DNA from: Humidesulfovibrio sp.
Lineage (GTDB): Bacteria; Desulfobacterota; Desulfovibrionia; Desulfovibrionales; Desulfovibrionaceae
NCBI RefSeq assembly: GCF_030689645.1
Contig: NZ_JAUYFU010000048.1
Location: forward strand, 124,001-188,000
DNA length: 64,000 nt
Direction of reading: 5' to 3'
The notes under the pieces were generated by a model. It did no database searches. It was not told where the DNA came from and saw only the letters and a program-made list of their open reading frames with translations. The position numbers and the translations under genes were made by a program. Within the stretch, counting starts at the first letter, position 1; each line of letters opens with the position of its first letter. Of this stretch, positions 31,775 to 41,367 are shown in pieces.

Positions 31775-34150
31775 ATGTTGAGCAAGGGACTTGAAGCCGT
31801 CCTCACCAACGCGTTCCATGAGGTCCGGCGTCGCCGCCACGAGTACCTGACCCTGGAGCACCTGCTGTTCGCCATGATCCACGAACCCGTGGGCAGCAAC
31901 ATCCTAGACGCCTGCGGAGCCAACGTGGAACGTCTGCGCGGACAGCTTGAGGGATTTTTCCGCGACCACATGGACCCCCTCCCCGCTGATACCGACACCG
32001 AGGTTGTGCAGACCTTGAGCGTTCGCCGAGTCATGCAGCGCGCGGTGTGGCAAAAGGAATCCTCGGGTAAGGACCTGGTCGAAGTGGGCGACGTCATCGC
32101 CGCAATGTTCGAGGAGGAAGACTCCTTTGCCGTGCACTTCCTGAGCAGCCAGGGCGTTTCGCGCCTGGATGTGCTGGAGTACATCTCCCACGGCTTGCGC
32201 GAGCCTGGCGGTTCAAGCGGCGGCACGGAAGGGAGTGGCGACGGGTCTGGCGAGGAGGATGCTCCTGAGCGTCCAGGCCAGCGTCAGGACGGCCCGCAGC
32301 GCAAGAACCCGCTGGAGGAATTCACTCGTGAGCTGACCGCCAAAGCAAAGGCAGGGGAGATCGACCCCATCATCGGACGCGCGGCCGAACTGGAGCGCAT
32401 GATCCAGGTGCTGGCGCGCAGGCGCAAGAACAACCCCATCCTGGTGGGTGACCCCGGAGTGGGCAAGACGGCCCTTGCCGAGGGTCTCGCCCTGATGATC
32501 GCCCAGGGAAAGGTTCCAAAGCAGTTCGCGGAGGCCCATGTATTCGCCCTGGATATGGGTGCGCTTTTGGCTGGCACAAAGTACCGCGGCGACTTCGAGG
32601 CCCGGCTCAAGGGCGTGCTTGCCGAACTTAAGCGCGTGCCCGGAGCCATCCTCTTCGTTGACGAAATCCACACAATCGTCGGAGCAGGCTCTGTTTCCGG
32701 CGGCAGCATGGACGCCTCCAATATCCTGAAGCCTTTCCTGGCTGCGGGCGAGGTGCGCTGCATCGGCTCCACAACCTTTGAGGAGTACCGCAACAGTTTT
32801 GAAAAGGACCGCGCCCTGTCGCGCCGTTTCCAGCGCATCGACCTGGTGGAGCCCAGCGTAGACGAAACCGTAGAGATCCTAAAGGGGCTCAAGCCCTACT
32901 ACGAGGACTTCCACGGCGTAGTGTACACGCCCCCTGCCCTGCGTTCCGCGGCGGAGCTGTCCTCGCGCTACATCACCGAGCGCTTCCTGCCCGACAAAGC
33001 CATCGACGTGCTGGACGAGGCCGGGGCGCAGTTCAAGCTCTCCACCCGCCCCCGCAAAAACCAGCGAATCACGGTGCAAGACGTGGAGCGCGTGGTGGCC
33101 CGCATGGCCCGCATCCCGGCCAGGCGGCTCACTGGCACGGACAAGGACCGCTTGCAGGGCCTGGAGGATGAGATCAGGAAGGCTGTGTACGGCCAGGACG
33201 CTGCCGTCGGCATCCTGTGCAAGGCCATCCGCCGCTCCCGCGCCGGCATGAAACAGCCCGGCAGGCCCCTTGGGGCGTTTTTGCTCACCGGCCCCACGGG
33301 CGTGGGCAAGACTGAGCTTTCCAAGCAGTTGGCTCAGGTCATGGGGGTGCAGTTCCTGCGCTACGACATGAGCGAATACATGGAGAAGCATGCGGTATCG
33401 CGCCTCATCGGAGCGCCTCCGGGCTACGTGGGATTCGACCAGGGCGGCCTGCTCACAGAGGCTGTGCGCAAGAGCCCGCACTGCGTGGTGCTGTTCGACG
33501 AGATCGAAAAGGCTCACCCGGACGTGTTCAATATCCTGCTGCAGGTGATGGATTATGCTACGCTCACGGACAACACGGGCCGAAAGGCCGACTTCCGCCA
33601 CGCCATCCTGCTCATGACCTCCAACGCAGGCGCCCAGGACCTGGCCAAGAGCGGCCTGGGCTTTACGCGCAACGCGGAAAGCGATCGCAAGAGCGGCTCG
33701 CTCAAGGCCATTGAGCGGCTGTTCAGCCCGGAATTCCGCAACCGCCTCGACGCCATAGTGCCCTTTGACGCCTTGAACCGTGAGATCATGCTCAAGGTGG
33801 TGGACAAGCACATGAGCGAACTGGCTGAGCAGCTGAAAGAGCGCCGCGTCAGCGTGCGCCTCACCGTAGCCGCGCGCACGCGCCTGGCCGTGCTGGGCTA
33901 CGACCCTGCGTACGGCGCACGGCCCATGGCCCGCGTGGTGCAGGTGGAGATCAAGGACGCCATCGCCCCGGAATTGCTCTTCGGCAACCTGCAGAAGGGG
34001 GGCACCGTGCTGGTGGACCTTGCTCCGGGCATTGATCCAGAGGCGGCGGCCAAATCCGGCGGCTCCTCCGGCGGCGAGAGTTCAGGCGGATTCGCGTTCC
34101 GCTACACGGCGCTGGAAACCCAGCCTAGCGAACCGGCTCTGGTGGAATGA
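31775..34150 (+). CDS. clpA: ATP-dependent Clp protease ATP-binding subunit ClpA
   Basis: ClpA unfolds substrates for ClpP. The 791 residues show an N-terminal ClpS-binding domain (about 1-140), D1 with Walker A GDPGVGKT, D2 with GPTGVGKT, and the I/LGF-type loop region near GLGFTRN that docks on ClpP. A Gly/Ser/Glu-rich linker between N-domain and D1 and a Gly/Ser tail near the C-terminus are longer than in E. coli. It lies between clpS and aat and overlaps aat by four bases. The peptidase ClpP is encoded at 57139-57741. Confidence 0.97.
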   Translation: MLSKGLEAVLTNAFHEVRRRRHEYLTLEHLLFAMIHEPVGSNILDACGANVERLRGQLEGFFRDHMDPLPADTDTEVVQTLSVRRVMQRAVWQKESSGKDLVEVGDVIAAMFEEEDSFAVHFLSSQGVSRLDVLEYISHGLREPGGSSGGTEGSGDGSGEEDAPERPGQRQDGPQRKNPLEEFTRELTAKAKAGEIDPIIGRAAELERMIQVLARRRKNNPILVGDPGVGKTALAEGLALMIAQGKVPKQFAEAHVFALDMGALLAGTKYRGDFEARLKGVLAELKRVPGAILFVDEIHTIVGAGSVSGGSMDASNILKPFLAAGEVRCIGSTTFEEYRNSFEKDRALSRRFQRIDLVEPSVDETVEILKGLKPYYEDFHGVVYTPPALRSAAELSSRYITERFLPDKAIDVLDEAGAQFKLSTRPRKNQRITVQDVERVVARMARIPARRLTGTDKDRLQGLEDEIRKAVYGQDAAVGILCKAIRRSRAGMKQPGRPLGAFLLTGPTGVGKTELSKQLAQVMGVQFLRYDMSEYMEKHAVSRLIGAPPGYVGFDQGGLLTEAVRKSPHCVVLFDEIEKAHPDVFNILLQVMDYATLTDNTGRKADFRHAILLMTSNAGAQDLAKSGLGFTRNAESDRKSGSLKAIERLFSPEFRNRLDAIVPFDALNREIMLKVVDKHMSELAEQLKERRVSVRLTVAARTRLAVLGYDPAYGARPMARVVQVEIKDAIAPELLFGNLQKGGTVLVDLAPGIDPEAAAKSGGSSGGESSGGFAFRYTALETQPSEPALVE

Positions 34151-34839
34151 CAATCTACCGCCTCTTCGACGACCCGGTGTTCCCCGACCCGGAAGAGGCG
34201 GACCCGGACGGCCTGCTGGCAGTAGGCGGCGATCTGTCACAACAACGCCTCATCACGGCGTACTCACGGGGCATATTCCCGTGGTACGCTGAGGGGTCGC
34301 CCATCCTCTGGTGGTCGCCTGATCCACGCCTTGTGCTTTTTCCTAATCGCCTGCACGTTCCGTCGAGCCTCAAGCGCACGCTCAACTCCGCTCGTTTCAG
34401 CTTCACCCTGGACCAGGCCTTCAGGCAGGTCATCCGGGGCTGTTCTCGTGCCACACGCCCAGGGCAGGACAGCACATGGATTCTGCCCGAGATGGTGCAC
34501 GCCTATGAGGCGTTGCATGCCCTAGGCATTGCGCACAGCGCCGAGGCCTGGCTGGATGGGAAACTTGCGGGCGGCATCTATGGCGTGGCACTGGGCGGGG
34601 TGTTCTTCGGCGAGTCCATGTTCCACGCCGCGCCAGACGCCAGCAAGGCGCTCTTCGTCACCCTGGTTCGCTGGCTTGGCGCTCGCGGCTGCAAGCTCAT
34701 CGACTGCCAGCAGACCACAGCGCACCTGCTGCGCTTCGGAGCGCAGGAGATCTCGCGCAAGGAGTTCCTGCGCCAGTTGGCGGATGGATTGGATTCAAAC
34801 ACCCTGGCGGGAGGGTGGAATATTGAAGGCGTCAGCTAA
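34147..34839 (+). CDS. aat: Leucyl/phenylalanyl-tRNA-protein transferase
   Basis: Aat adds Leu or Phe to proteins starting with Lys or Arg, creating N-degrons for ClpS and ClpA. The 230 residues carry the family blocks [45 protein letters not shown] and DCQQTT. The ATG overlaps the clpA stop as ATGA. Writer (Aat), reader (ClpS) and unfoldase (ClpA) are thus one operon. The end overlaps the convergent cheB end by four bases, with no visible terminator between them. Confidence 0.97.
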   Translation: MTIYRLFDDPVFPDPEEADPDGLLAVGGDLSQQRLITAYSRGIFPWYAEGSPILWWSPDPRLVLFPNRLHVPSSLKRTLNSARFSFTLDQAFRQVIRGCSRATRPGQDSTWILPEMVHAYEALHALGIAHSAEAWLDGKLAGGIYGVALGGVFFGESMFHAAPDASKALFVTLVRWLGARGCKLIDCQQTTAHLLRFGAQEISRKEFLRQLADGLDSNTLAGGWNIEGVS

Positions 34840-35912
34840 GCCTTACAATACCGAACGACCTCGGCGGCGATGGAAGTCAGCGGCATGACCTTATGCACGC
34901 CGCCATGCTTGATGGCTTCCTGCGGCATGCCGAAGACCACGCACGAAGCCTCGTCCTGGGCGATGGTGTAAGCTCCGGCATCGAACATCTCGCGCATGCC
35001 CTTGGCCCCATCGTCTCCCATGCCGGTCATGATGACACCGAGAGCATTCTTTCCAGCATAGCGCGCACCTGAACGGAAAAGCACGTCAACGGAAGGCCGG
35101 TGGCGCGACACCAGGGGACCGTCCTTGACCTCCACATGATAGCGGGTTCCGCTGCGTTTGAGCAGCATGTGCTTGCTGCCCGGCGCTATGAGCGCCTGGC
35201 CGCGCAGCAGCGTATCGTTGTCCTTGGCCTCCCGCACGTTGACGCGGCAGATGCCGTCCAGACGCTTGGCAAACGCTGCCGTAAAGTGCTCCGGCATATG
35301 CTGGACAACGGCAATGCCTGGGCAATCCAGCGGCAAGGCCTGCAAAAAGGTCAGCAACGCCTCGGTGCCGCCGGTGGAGGCTCCCACCAGCACGACTTTC
35401 TCCGTGGTGCGAAAATTAGGAGCACCTGGCATGGCCTTGGCCAGCATCACGTCGGCATCAAGTTTAGGCGTGATCTTCAGCACTGAGGAACTAGAAATCT
35501 GCCGCACTTTAGCCTGAGCTGCGGCCCGCACTGCATCAATAATGCGGATGCGCGACTCCTCAAGAAACTGCTTCGTGCCGACCTTGGGTTTCGTGATTAT
35601 CTCCACAGCGCCATATTCAAGGGCGCGAAAAGTCGTCTCGTCGCCCTCCTCCGCCAGTGAGGAACAAATGACCACCGGGATGGGGTGCTGGCTCATAAGC
35701 TTGCGCAGAAAGGTCAGGCCATCCATGCGGGGCATTTCTATATCCAAGGTGATGACGTCGGGCACCACCTCGCGCATCTTTTCAGCAGCAGCAAGCGGGT
35801 CGGCGGCCGAACCGACAACAATAATGCCAGGGTCAGAGTTCAGAATATCGATGAGCGTTTGCCGCACCAGGGCAGAATCGTCCACGACAAGGACTTTAAT
35901 CTGCTTGCCCAC
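34836..35912 (-). CDS. cheB: Chemotaxis protein-glutamate methylesterase
   Basis: CheB demethylates and deamidates chemoreceptors. The 358 residues have a receiver domain (1-125, phosphorylated D57 in [11 protein letters not shown]) and a C-terminal esterase domain. The catalytic Ser lies in [12 protein letters not shown], the His in VVQHMPEHF and the Asp in GMGDDGAKG. The linker of about 45 residues is Ser/Lys-rich. It is the last gene of a cheA-cheR-cheB operon. Confidence 0.97.
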   Translation of the reverse strand: MGKQIKVLVVDDSALVRQTLIDILNSDPGIIVVGSAADPLAAAEKMREVVPDVITLDIEMPRMDGLTFLRKLMSQHPIPVVICSSLAEEGDETTFRALEYGAVEIITKPKVGTKQFLEESRIRIIDAVRAAAQAKVRQISSSSVLKITPKLDADVMLAKAMPGAPNFRTTEKVVLVGASTGGTEALLTFLQALPLDCPGIAVVQHMPEHFTAAFAKRLDGICRVNVREAKDNDTLLRGQALIAPGSKHMLLKRSGTRYHVEVKDGPLVSRHRPSVDVLFRSGARYAGKNALGVIMTGMGDDGAKGMREMFDAGAYTIAQDEASCVVFGMPQEAIKHGGVHKVMPLTSIAAEVVRYCKA

Positions 35913-35940
35913 TACTGTGCTCCTTCAAGGGACTGCATAA

Positions 35941-36828
35941 CTAAATCTTCCTGTATACTGTCGGAGCAACAGGCTCAAGAGGCAAGTTCATTCCAGCAAG
36001 GCTCTCAGAATGGCCGATGAAGAGGTATCCCCCAGGCGCAAGCTTGCGGCAGAACCGTGAAAACAGCATCTCTTGCGTCGGGCGGTCAAAATAGATGACC
36101 ACGTTGCGACAAAAAATAATGTCGAGCATGCCGTCGAACGAGAACTCCTCCATGAAATTCAGTCTGCGAAAGCGCACGTGATTGCGCGCATCAGGCCCGA
36201 TGCGCACCAATCTGCGGGTGCGGTCCTTGCTGCGCAAGAGATAGCGTTTGCGGTACTCTTGTGGAATTGGGCCGATCTTCGTTTCGGGGTACACGGCGCG
36301 CACGGCCATGCGCAACACCTGGGTGCTGATGTCCGTGGCGAGGATTTTGAACGTGAAGCCTGCGTTCTGGCGGGCGAACTCGCTCATGACCATGGCCAAG
36401 GTGTAGGGTTCCTCTCCAGAAGAACATCCGGCGCTCCAGATGCTCATGGTGCGGCTGGCGCCGCCCCGTGCAAAGAGTTCTGGCAGCACCTTCTCCTGCA
36501 TCAAATCAAAATGCTTGGGCTCGCGGAAGAAGTCCGTAGTGTTGGTGGTCACAACATCCACCAGATTCACCAGCTCATCCTCCATGCCCTGCGGGCTGAA
36601 GAGATAGTCGCAGTATTCCTCGTGGGTGGACATGCAAAGCTCGCGCAGGCGCTTCTGCAGCCTGGCCTCAAGAAGCGTCTTCTTCGAGGCGGGCATCTTG
36701 ATGCCCAGTTCGGCCTTGATGAACTCGCTGAAGCGCTCGAAGATGCGATCGTTCATGCGCGTCAGGTTCGACGCTTCCGATGTGCTTTGCCCGGATTTGG
36801 CTCTTGCTGATCTGGCGTGTTCAGTCAT
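35941..36828 (-). CDS. cheR: Chemotaxis protein methyltransferase
   Basis: CheR methylates receptor glutamates with S-adenosylmethionine. An N-terminal helical domain (about 25-100) is followed by the SAM fold with IWSAGCSSGEEPYTLAM, LATDIS and DIIFCRNVVIYF. The gene could start at ATG 36828 (295 residues) or at ATG 36756 (MNDRIF), since neither has a clear ribosome site. The extra N-terminus is Ser/Lys-rich. It lies 20 bases after cheA. Confidence 0.95.
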   Translation of the reverse strand: MTEHARSARAKSGQSTSEASNLTRMNDRIFERFSEFIKAELGIKMPASKKTLLEARLQKRLRELCMSTHEEYCDYLFSPQGMEDELVNLVDVVTTNTTDFFREPKHFDLMQEKVLPELFARGGASRTMSIWSAGCSSGEEPYTLAMVMSEFARQNAGFTFKILATDISTQVLRMAVRAVYPETKIGPIPQEYRKRYLLRSKDRTRRLVRIGPDARNHVRFRRLNFMEEFSFDGMLDIIFCRNVVIYFDRPTQEMLFSRFCRKLAPGGYLFIGHSESLAGMNLPLEPVAPTVYRKI

Positions 36829-36848
36829 GGTGCGCTGGCAGTCCTGCG

Positions 36849-39062
36849 TCAGGGGGTGTTGTCGGCGGCCACGGAACGCACTAGCCGGGGCACGTCCAGA
36901 ATGAGCGCCAGACTGCCATCGCCCTTGATGGTGGCGCCGGAAATTCCTTCCACGTCGCGGTAAACCCGGCCCAGGCTCTTGATGACCGTCTGATGCTCGC
37001 CGATGACATGATCCACGACTATGCCGATGCGCCGACCTTCAACCCCAGTGATGACGATCTGTTCGATTTCCGGGGATTCGCCTTCCATCTCGAACCAGCG
37101 GCGCAGGTTAATGTAGGGCACCAGTTCGCCTCGAAGGTTGATAATGCGCTTACGGCCCGTGGGGTCCACATCCTTTTGATGCAACTCAACACACTCCTCC
37201 ACCAATGAGAGGGGGATGACGAAGAAGCCATCGCCAACCTGCACCTGAAGCCCCTCGATGATCGCCAAGGTAAGGGGCAGACGAATGGTGATGGTTGTGC
37301 CGTGGCCGAGTTCACTCGAAATCTCAATGGCCCCGCGCAGGGAATCGATGGCCCTGTGGACCACATCCATGCCCACCCCCCTGCCGGAAATGCTGGTCAC
37401 CTTGGCTGCGGTGGAGAAGCCAGGCAGGAAGATGAGCTTCAGCGCCTCTTTATCAGAAAGCTCGGCGTCCGGGGCGATGAGTCCTTTTTCCACAGCCTTC
37501 TGCCGGATGACGGTCGGGTCCATGCCCTTGCCGTCATCGGTGATGCGGATGAGCACTTCCGAACCCGAATGCTCTGCTTCAAGCAGTATGACTCCCTGCG
37601 GCTTCTTGCCAGCGGCCTTGCGCTCTTCGGGCATGTCGATGCCGTGGTCGAGGCTGTTGCGCAAAAGGTGCACCAGCGGATCAGCCAGGCGCTCCAGCAC
37701 CGTCTTGTCGAGTTCCGTCTCCTCTCCGCGCGTCAACAGTTCGATGTCCTTGCCCAATTCCGAAGACAGGTCTCGCACGAGCCTGCGGAACTTGCTGAAG
37801 GCCGTGCCAATGGGCAGCATGCGTATGCCCAGGGTGCTGTCGCGCAGATCGGCGCTCAAACGCTCCAACTGCTCGGCCAGGGCCGTAAGTTGCGCATCGC
37901 CGCGATCGGAAACCATCTGTGAAATCTGAGCCTGCACAATGACCAGTTCGCCCACCAGGTCCACCAGGGTGTCCAGCTTGTCCGCCGCGACGCGCAAGCT
38001 GTTGCCGGCATCCTTCGAAACAGACTTGGGGGGTGCTTCGCGTTGGGCTTGCCCCGTGGCTGGTGCAGGAGTTGGCCTTGGCGCGACCAAAGGCGTGGAC
38101 GGCGCTGCGATTGCCTGAGCGCTAGGAGCCGGCGCTGTATCTGGTTTGTCTGCAGGCGCAAGGGCTTGCTGCTCAAAGACTTGCGGCGCTTCAGATCCGG
38201 GCGGCCACGCAACATCTTCAGCGAACGCAACCGCCACCTCAGACTGAGCGGAATCTTCGGGGAATACCCCATCGGCATCAGCGGCGACGACTTCAACATC
38301 AAGATCGATGTCTGTGAAGAAAAACAAATCAAGTATCTCAGGGCGGGTAGCTGTGGTGACAAGGTTCACCTCCCAGCCAAGATACAGGGTCTGAGAGTCG
38401 ATGGCGCTCAGTGGCGGCAAATCTTGATCATTCAGCTGCACTATGCACTGGCCCAAAGAACGGAGATCCTCAAAAAGCGGGTCAAGGTTCAGGTCTTTAT
38501 CCACCTTGGGCTCACGCGGGCGAAAACGGATGCGATACGTCCCAGGCCCCACTGGATCCGATTCATGCAGGGCCGACTCGGCGGAAATGTCTTCAATCGT
38601 GTTGCGGGGAGCCTCGGCAATTTCTAGATTGTCAGGCTCAACAATAGCATCGCCCTGCGTCGCGGCTGGAGCCAAGGGCTTTCCAACCATTAACGCACGG
38701 GCATCAGCCTGGATGCTCAAGCCTTTCTCAGGCGAGCCATTCCCAAACTCGTCCTCACCATTCAGCAACCCCAGGATATGGTCGCGAGCTGCAAAGGAGG
38801 TGCTGACAAGCTCTCTGGTGACGACGAGTTCACCGTTGCGAACCTTATCAAACACGCTTTCGAGGGCATGGGTGAAGTCTGCGATGTCATCAAAGCCGAA
38901 CATGGAGCCGGAACCCTTAATGGTATGCAACGCACGGAACACCTGGTTCACAAGGTCCATGTCGTGTGGGCTGGCTTCCAGTTCCAGCAAAGTCGAGTCG
39001 AGTTCCGCCAGGAGGTCCAAGGCCTCTTCGCGGAATATCGCGCGGCTTTCATCGTCGGACAT
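36849..39062 (-). CDS. cheA: Chemotaxis histidine kinase CheA
   Basis: CheA autophosphorylates and drives CheY and CheB. The 737 residues contain an HPt domain (H46 in ALHTIKGSG), a FRPREP regulatory segment near 180-260, a Pro/Ala linker, then dimerisation (LRVAADKLDTLVDLVGELV), HATPase (N box NSLDHGI, G1 DDGKGMD, G2 GRGVGMDVV) and a CheW-like domain. I prefer ATG 39062, with GAGGAG nine bases ahead, over GTG 39065. No cheW, cheY or receptor is in the window, so it belongs to a split or accessory chemosensory system. Confidence 0.96.
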   Translation of the reverse strand: MSDDESRAIFREEALDLLAELDSTLLELEASPHDMDLVNQVFRALHTIKGSGSMFGFDDIADFTHALESVFDKVRNGELVVTRELVSTSFAARDHILGLLNGEDEFGNGSPEKGLSIQADARALMVGKPLAPAATQGDAIVEPDNLEIAEAPRNTIEDISAESALHESDPVGPGTYRIRFRPREPKVDKDLNLDPLFEDLRSLGQCIVQLNDQDLPPLSAIDSQTLYLGWEVNLVTTATRPEILDLFFFTDIDLDVEVVAADADGVFPEDSAQSEVAVAFAEDVAWPPGSEAPQVFEQQALAPADKPDTAPAPSAQAIAAPSTPLVAPRPTPAPATGQAQREAPPKSVSKDAGNSLRVAADKLDTLVDLVGELVIVQAQISQMVSDRGDAQLTALAEQLERLSADLRDSTLGIRMLPIGTAFSKFRRLVRDLSSELGKDIELLTRGEETELDKTVLERLADPLVHLLRNSLDHGIDMPEERKAAGKKPQGVILLEAEHSGSEVLIRITDDGKGMDPTVIRQKAVEKGLIAPDAELSDKEALKLIFLPGFSTAAKVTSISGRGVGMDVVHRAIDSLRGAIEISSELGHGTTITIRLPLTLAIIEGLQVQVGDGFFVIPLSLVEECVELHQKDVDPTGRKRIINLRGELVPYINLRRWFEMEGESPEIEQIVITGVEGRRIGIVVDHVIGEHQTVIKSLGRVYRDVEGISGATIKGDGSLALILDVPRLVRSVAADNTP

Positions 39063-39064
39063 CA

Positions 39065-39080
39065 CGTGAGGCTCCTCACG
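39065..39080 (-). promoter_or_regulatory. Palindrome covering the cheA ribosome-binding site
   Basis: CGTGAGG and CCTCACG form perfect 7-bp arms around a 2-base centre. The GAGGAG ribosome site of cheA lies inside. It could be an operator or an RNA structure that limits translation. The rest of the 216 bases between fusA and cheA holds a second imperfect inverted repeat at 39236-39260 and no gene. Confidence 0.4.
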
Positions 39081-39281
39081 GCAGACACACTACCCACCGG
39101 TTCAATCAGAAGAAGGCCGACCAAGCCGCCAGCCGAACCCAGGAATACTTGGCACGCTTGACAGTATGGTTCCGTAGACACACGTCCAGCACTATGGACC
39201 CTAGCCCCAGACGGGGAAAAATGCAACGCGATCAGACATTCATGTGCTCGCCATGAATATCGGCCCAGGAAACGTGAAGAG

Positions 39282-41330
39282 TTAGACGAGGACGTCAAAT
39301 TTAGCGAATTTCATGACAAAAGATGCGCGACCTTGTGTGGCGGACCGCAAATCCGTTGAAAATCCGAACATCTGTCGAAGAGCCGAGTAAGCCTGGACGA
39401 GCTTTTGCCCTCCCCGGTCCTGAATGTTCTCAACCTTTGCCCCCTTGGCGCCGAGCAGTCCAATAACCTCACCCACAAAGGCGTCCGGTACCCCCACCTC
39501 AACCCACATGATTGGTTCCAAGAGCATGGAGGGCGCATCAGCCAGGACGCGCTTCAGCGTCATGGCGGCGGCCATTCGGTAGCCTGCTGCGCTTGATTCG
39601 CCTTCGCGCCGGGGCAAGTCAAGAACTCGCAGCCGCACATCCTGCACAGGATAACCGCCCAGGACGCCACAAGCCAAGCCATCAGTGAGACCTTCGTTCA
39701 CGGCGTCGGTCCAGGCCTGGGGGAACTGGCTGCGGTCCAGCTCGAACTGGACCACGCGGCCCTGACCACGGGGAAGGGGCTCAATGGCAAGACGGACAGC
39801 GCCATAGTGCATGACCTCGCCCAACTCACGGTGGAACACCTCTTCGGCCTCGGCCTTGCCAACAACGGTCTCCTGATAGACGACCTGGGGCTTGCCGGTT
39901 CGCGGCTTAAGCCCATGTTCGCGGGCCATGCGCTCCAGCAGGACCTCCAGGTGCAGTTCGCCCATGCCGGAAAGCACCACCTGTCCGGTTTCCGCATCAC
40001 GCACAACGCTGAGGGTCGGGTCCTCCATCAGGTAGCGTTGCATCACTTCGTCGAGCTTGTCTGCCTCATCGGCATTCTTGGGCTCGATTGCCAGGGAAAT
40101 GACGGGCTTGTAATCAGCGATCTGCTCCAGAAGTATTGGGTTGTCCTTGCGCGCCAAGGTGTCGCCCGTGCGGCCAAAACGCATGCCTGCGGCAGCGACG
40201 ATCTCGCCAGCCCGAGCCACCTCGATCTTCTCGCGGCGATCGGCGTGGAGCCGGAACAAACGGGCCACGCGCTCCTCGCAGCCATGGGTGACGTTAAAAA
40301 CCGTCTCTCCTTCAGTCAGCTGGCCGGAATAAACCCGCACGAAAGACTGCTTGCGACCGGATTCCATCACAACCTTGAACACCAGGGCCGAGAGCGGAGC
40401 TTCGGGATCGACAGCAAAACTCTTGGGCAAGTGCGTCGTCGGATCCACGCCCGCCTGTAGCGGCGCCTCAAGGGGGCCTGGCAGGTAGTCGCACACTGCG
40501 TCCATCAGCGGCTGCACACCGACGTTCTTGAGGGCAGACCCCAGAAAAACGGGCACCAGCTTGAGGGCAATCACGGCCTCGCGGATGGCCTTTATCAGCG
40601 TTTCTGGCGAAATATCCTGGCCGGAGAGGTAGGCGTTCATCACCCCATCGTCGGTGTCGGATAGTGTCTCCAACATGGCTTCGCGCCAGGGGGCCAGGCG
40701 CTCACGCTCAGCAGTCGTTAAGGGTATGCGCTCGTACTCCACGCCACGGCTTTCGGCGTCGAATACAAGCCGCTCCATGCGCACCAAGTCGAACACGCCT
40801 CGAAACTCAGCGCCTTCGCCATCAGGCACCTGCAGAGCCAAGGGCTTGATGCCAAGCTTCTCACGCATGGATTCAAGCACTCCAGAGAAATCAGCGCCTA
40901 ACCTGTCTATCTTATTGACGAATGCAAGCTTTGGGACATGGTAGGACTCGCTCTGCCTCCACACGGTTTCTGACTGGGGCTCCACGCCGCTCACAGCGCA
41001 GAATACGCCAATGGCTCCGTCAAGCACACGCAAGGAACGCTCCACCTCAACCGTGAAATCCACGTGCCCCGGCGTGTCGATGAGATTCACGCTATTCCCA
41101 CGCCACAGGCAGGAAGTGACTGCCGAGGCGATGGTGATGCCGCGTTCTTGTTCTTCAGGCATGAAGTCCATGGTGGCTGTGCCCTCATGGACCTCGCCAA
41201 GCCGGTGGATACGGCCAGCGTAGAACAGGATGCGTTCAGACAGTGTCGTTTTGCCCGCGTCGATGTGCGCGATAATGCCGATATTGCGGATGGTGTGCAG
41301 ATATTTGGAGGAAATTGGCTTTTTGCTCAC
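39282..41330 (-). CDS. Elongation factor G-like GTPase (second EF-G type)
   Basis: The protein is a full five-domain EF-G of 682 residues with GTPase motifs AHIDAGKT (21-28), DTPGHVDF and NKIDRLGAD. The switch I region (RLGEVHEGTATMDFMPEEQERGITI) is canonical. It sits alone, away from rpsL, rpsG and tuf, which marks it as a likely second EF-G. In some delta-proteobacteria, spirochaetes and planctomycetes one EF-G translocates and another recycles ribosomes; I cannot tell which this is. The start is GTG 41330 with a weak AGGCGG. It follows an unknown gene after 37 bases. Confidence 0.88.
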   Translation of the reverse strand: MSKKPISSKYLHTIRNIGIIAHIDAGKTTLSERILFYAGRIHRLGEVHEGTATMDFMPEEQERGITIASAVTSCLWRGNSVNLIDTPGHVDFTVEVERSLRVLDGAIGVFCAVSGVEPQSETVWRQSESYHVPKLAFVNKIDRLGADFSGVLESMREKLGIKPLALQVPDGEGAEFRGVFDLVRMERLVFDAESRGVEYERIPLTTAERERLAPWREAMLETLSDTDDGVMNAYLSGQDISPETLIKAIREAVIALKLVPVFLGSALKNVGVQPLMDAVCDYLPGPLEAPLQAGVDPTTHLPKSFAVDPEAPLSALVFKVVMESGRKQSFVRVYSGQLTEGETVFNVTHGCEERVARLFRLHADRREKIEVARAGEIVAAAGMRFGRTGDTLARKDNPILLEQIADYKPVISLAIEPKNADEADKLDEVMQRYLMEDPTLSVVRDAETGQVVLSGMGELHLEVLLERMAREHGLKPRTGKPQVVYQETVVGKAEAEEVFHRELGEVMHYGAVRLAIEPLPRGQGRVVQFELDRSQFPQAWTDAVNEGLTDGLACGVLGGYPVQDVRLRVLDLPRREGESSAAGYRMAAAMTLKRVLADAPSMLLEPIMWVEVGVPDAFVGEVIGLLGAKGAKVENIQDRGGQKLVQAYSALRQMFGFSTDLRSATQGRASFVMKFAKFDVLV

Positions 41331-41367
41331 GGTCTGCCGCCTGCGCTGTTGGGCCTGTGGGATTATT

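Noticed and set aside
39149-39165. TTGGCACG resembling a sigma-54 -24 element
   Set aside because: The -12 TTGC is absent at the right distance, and the orientation points away from cheA.
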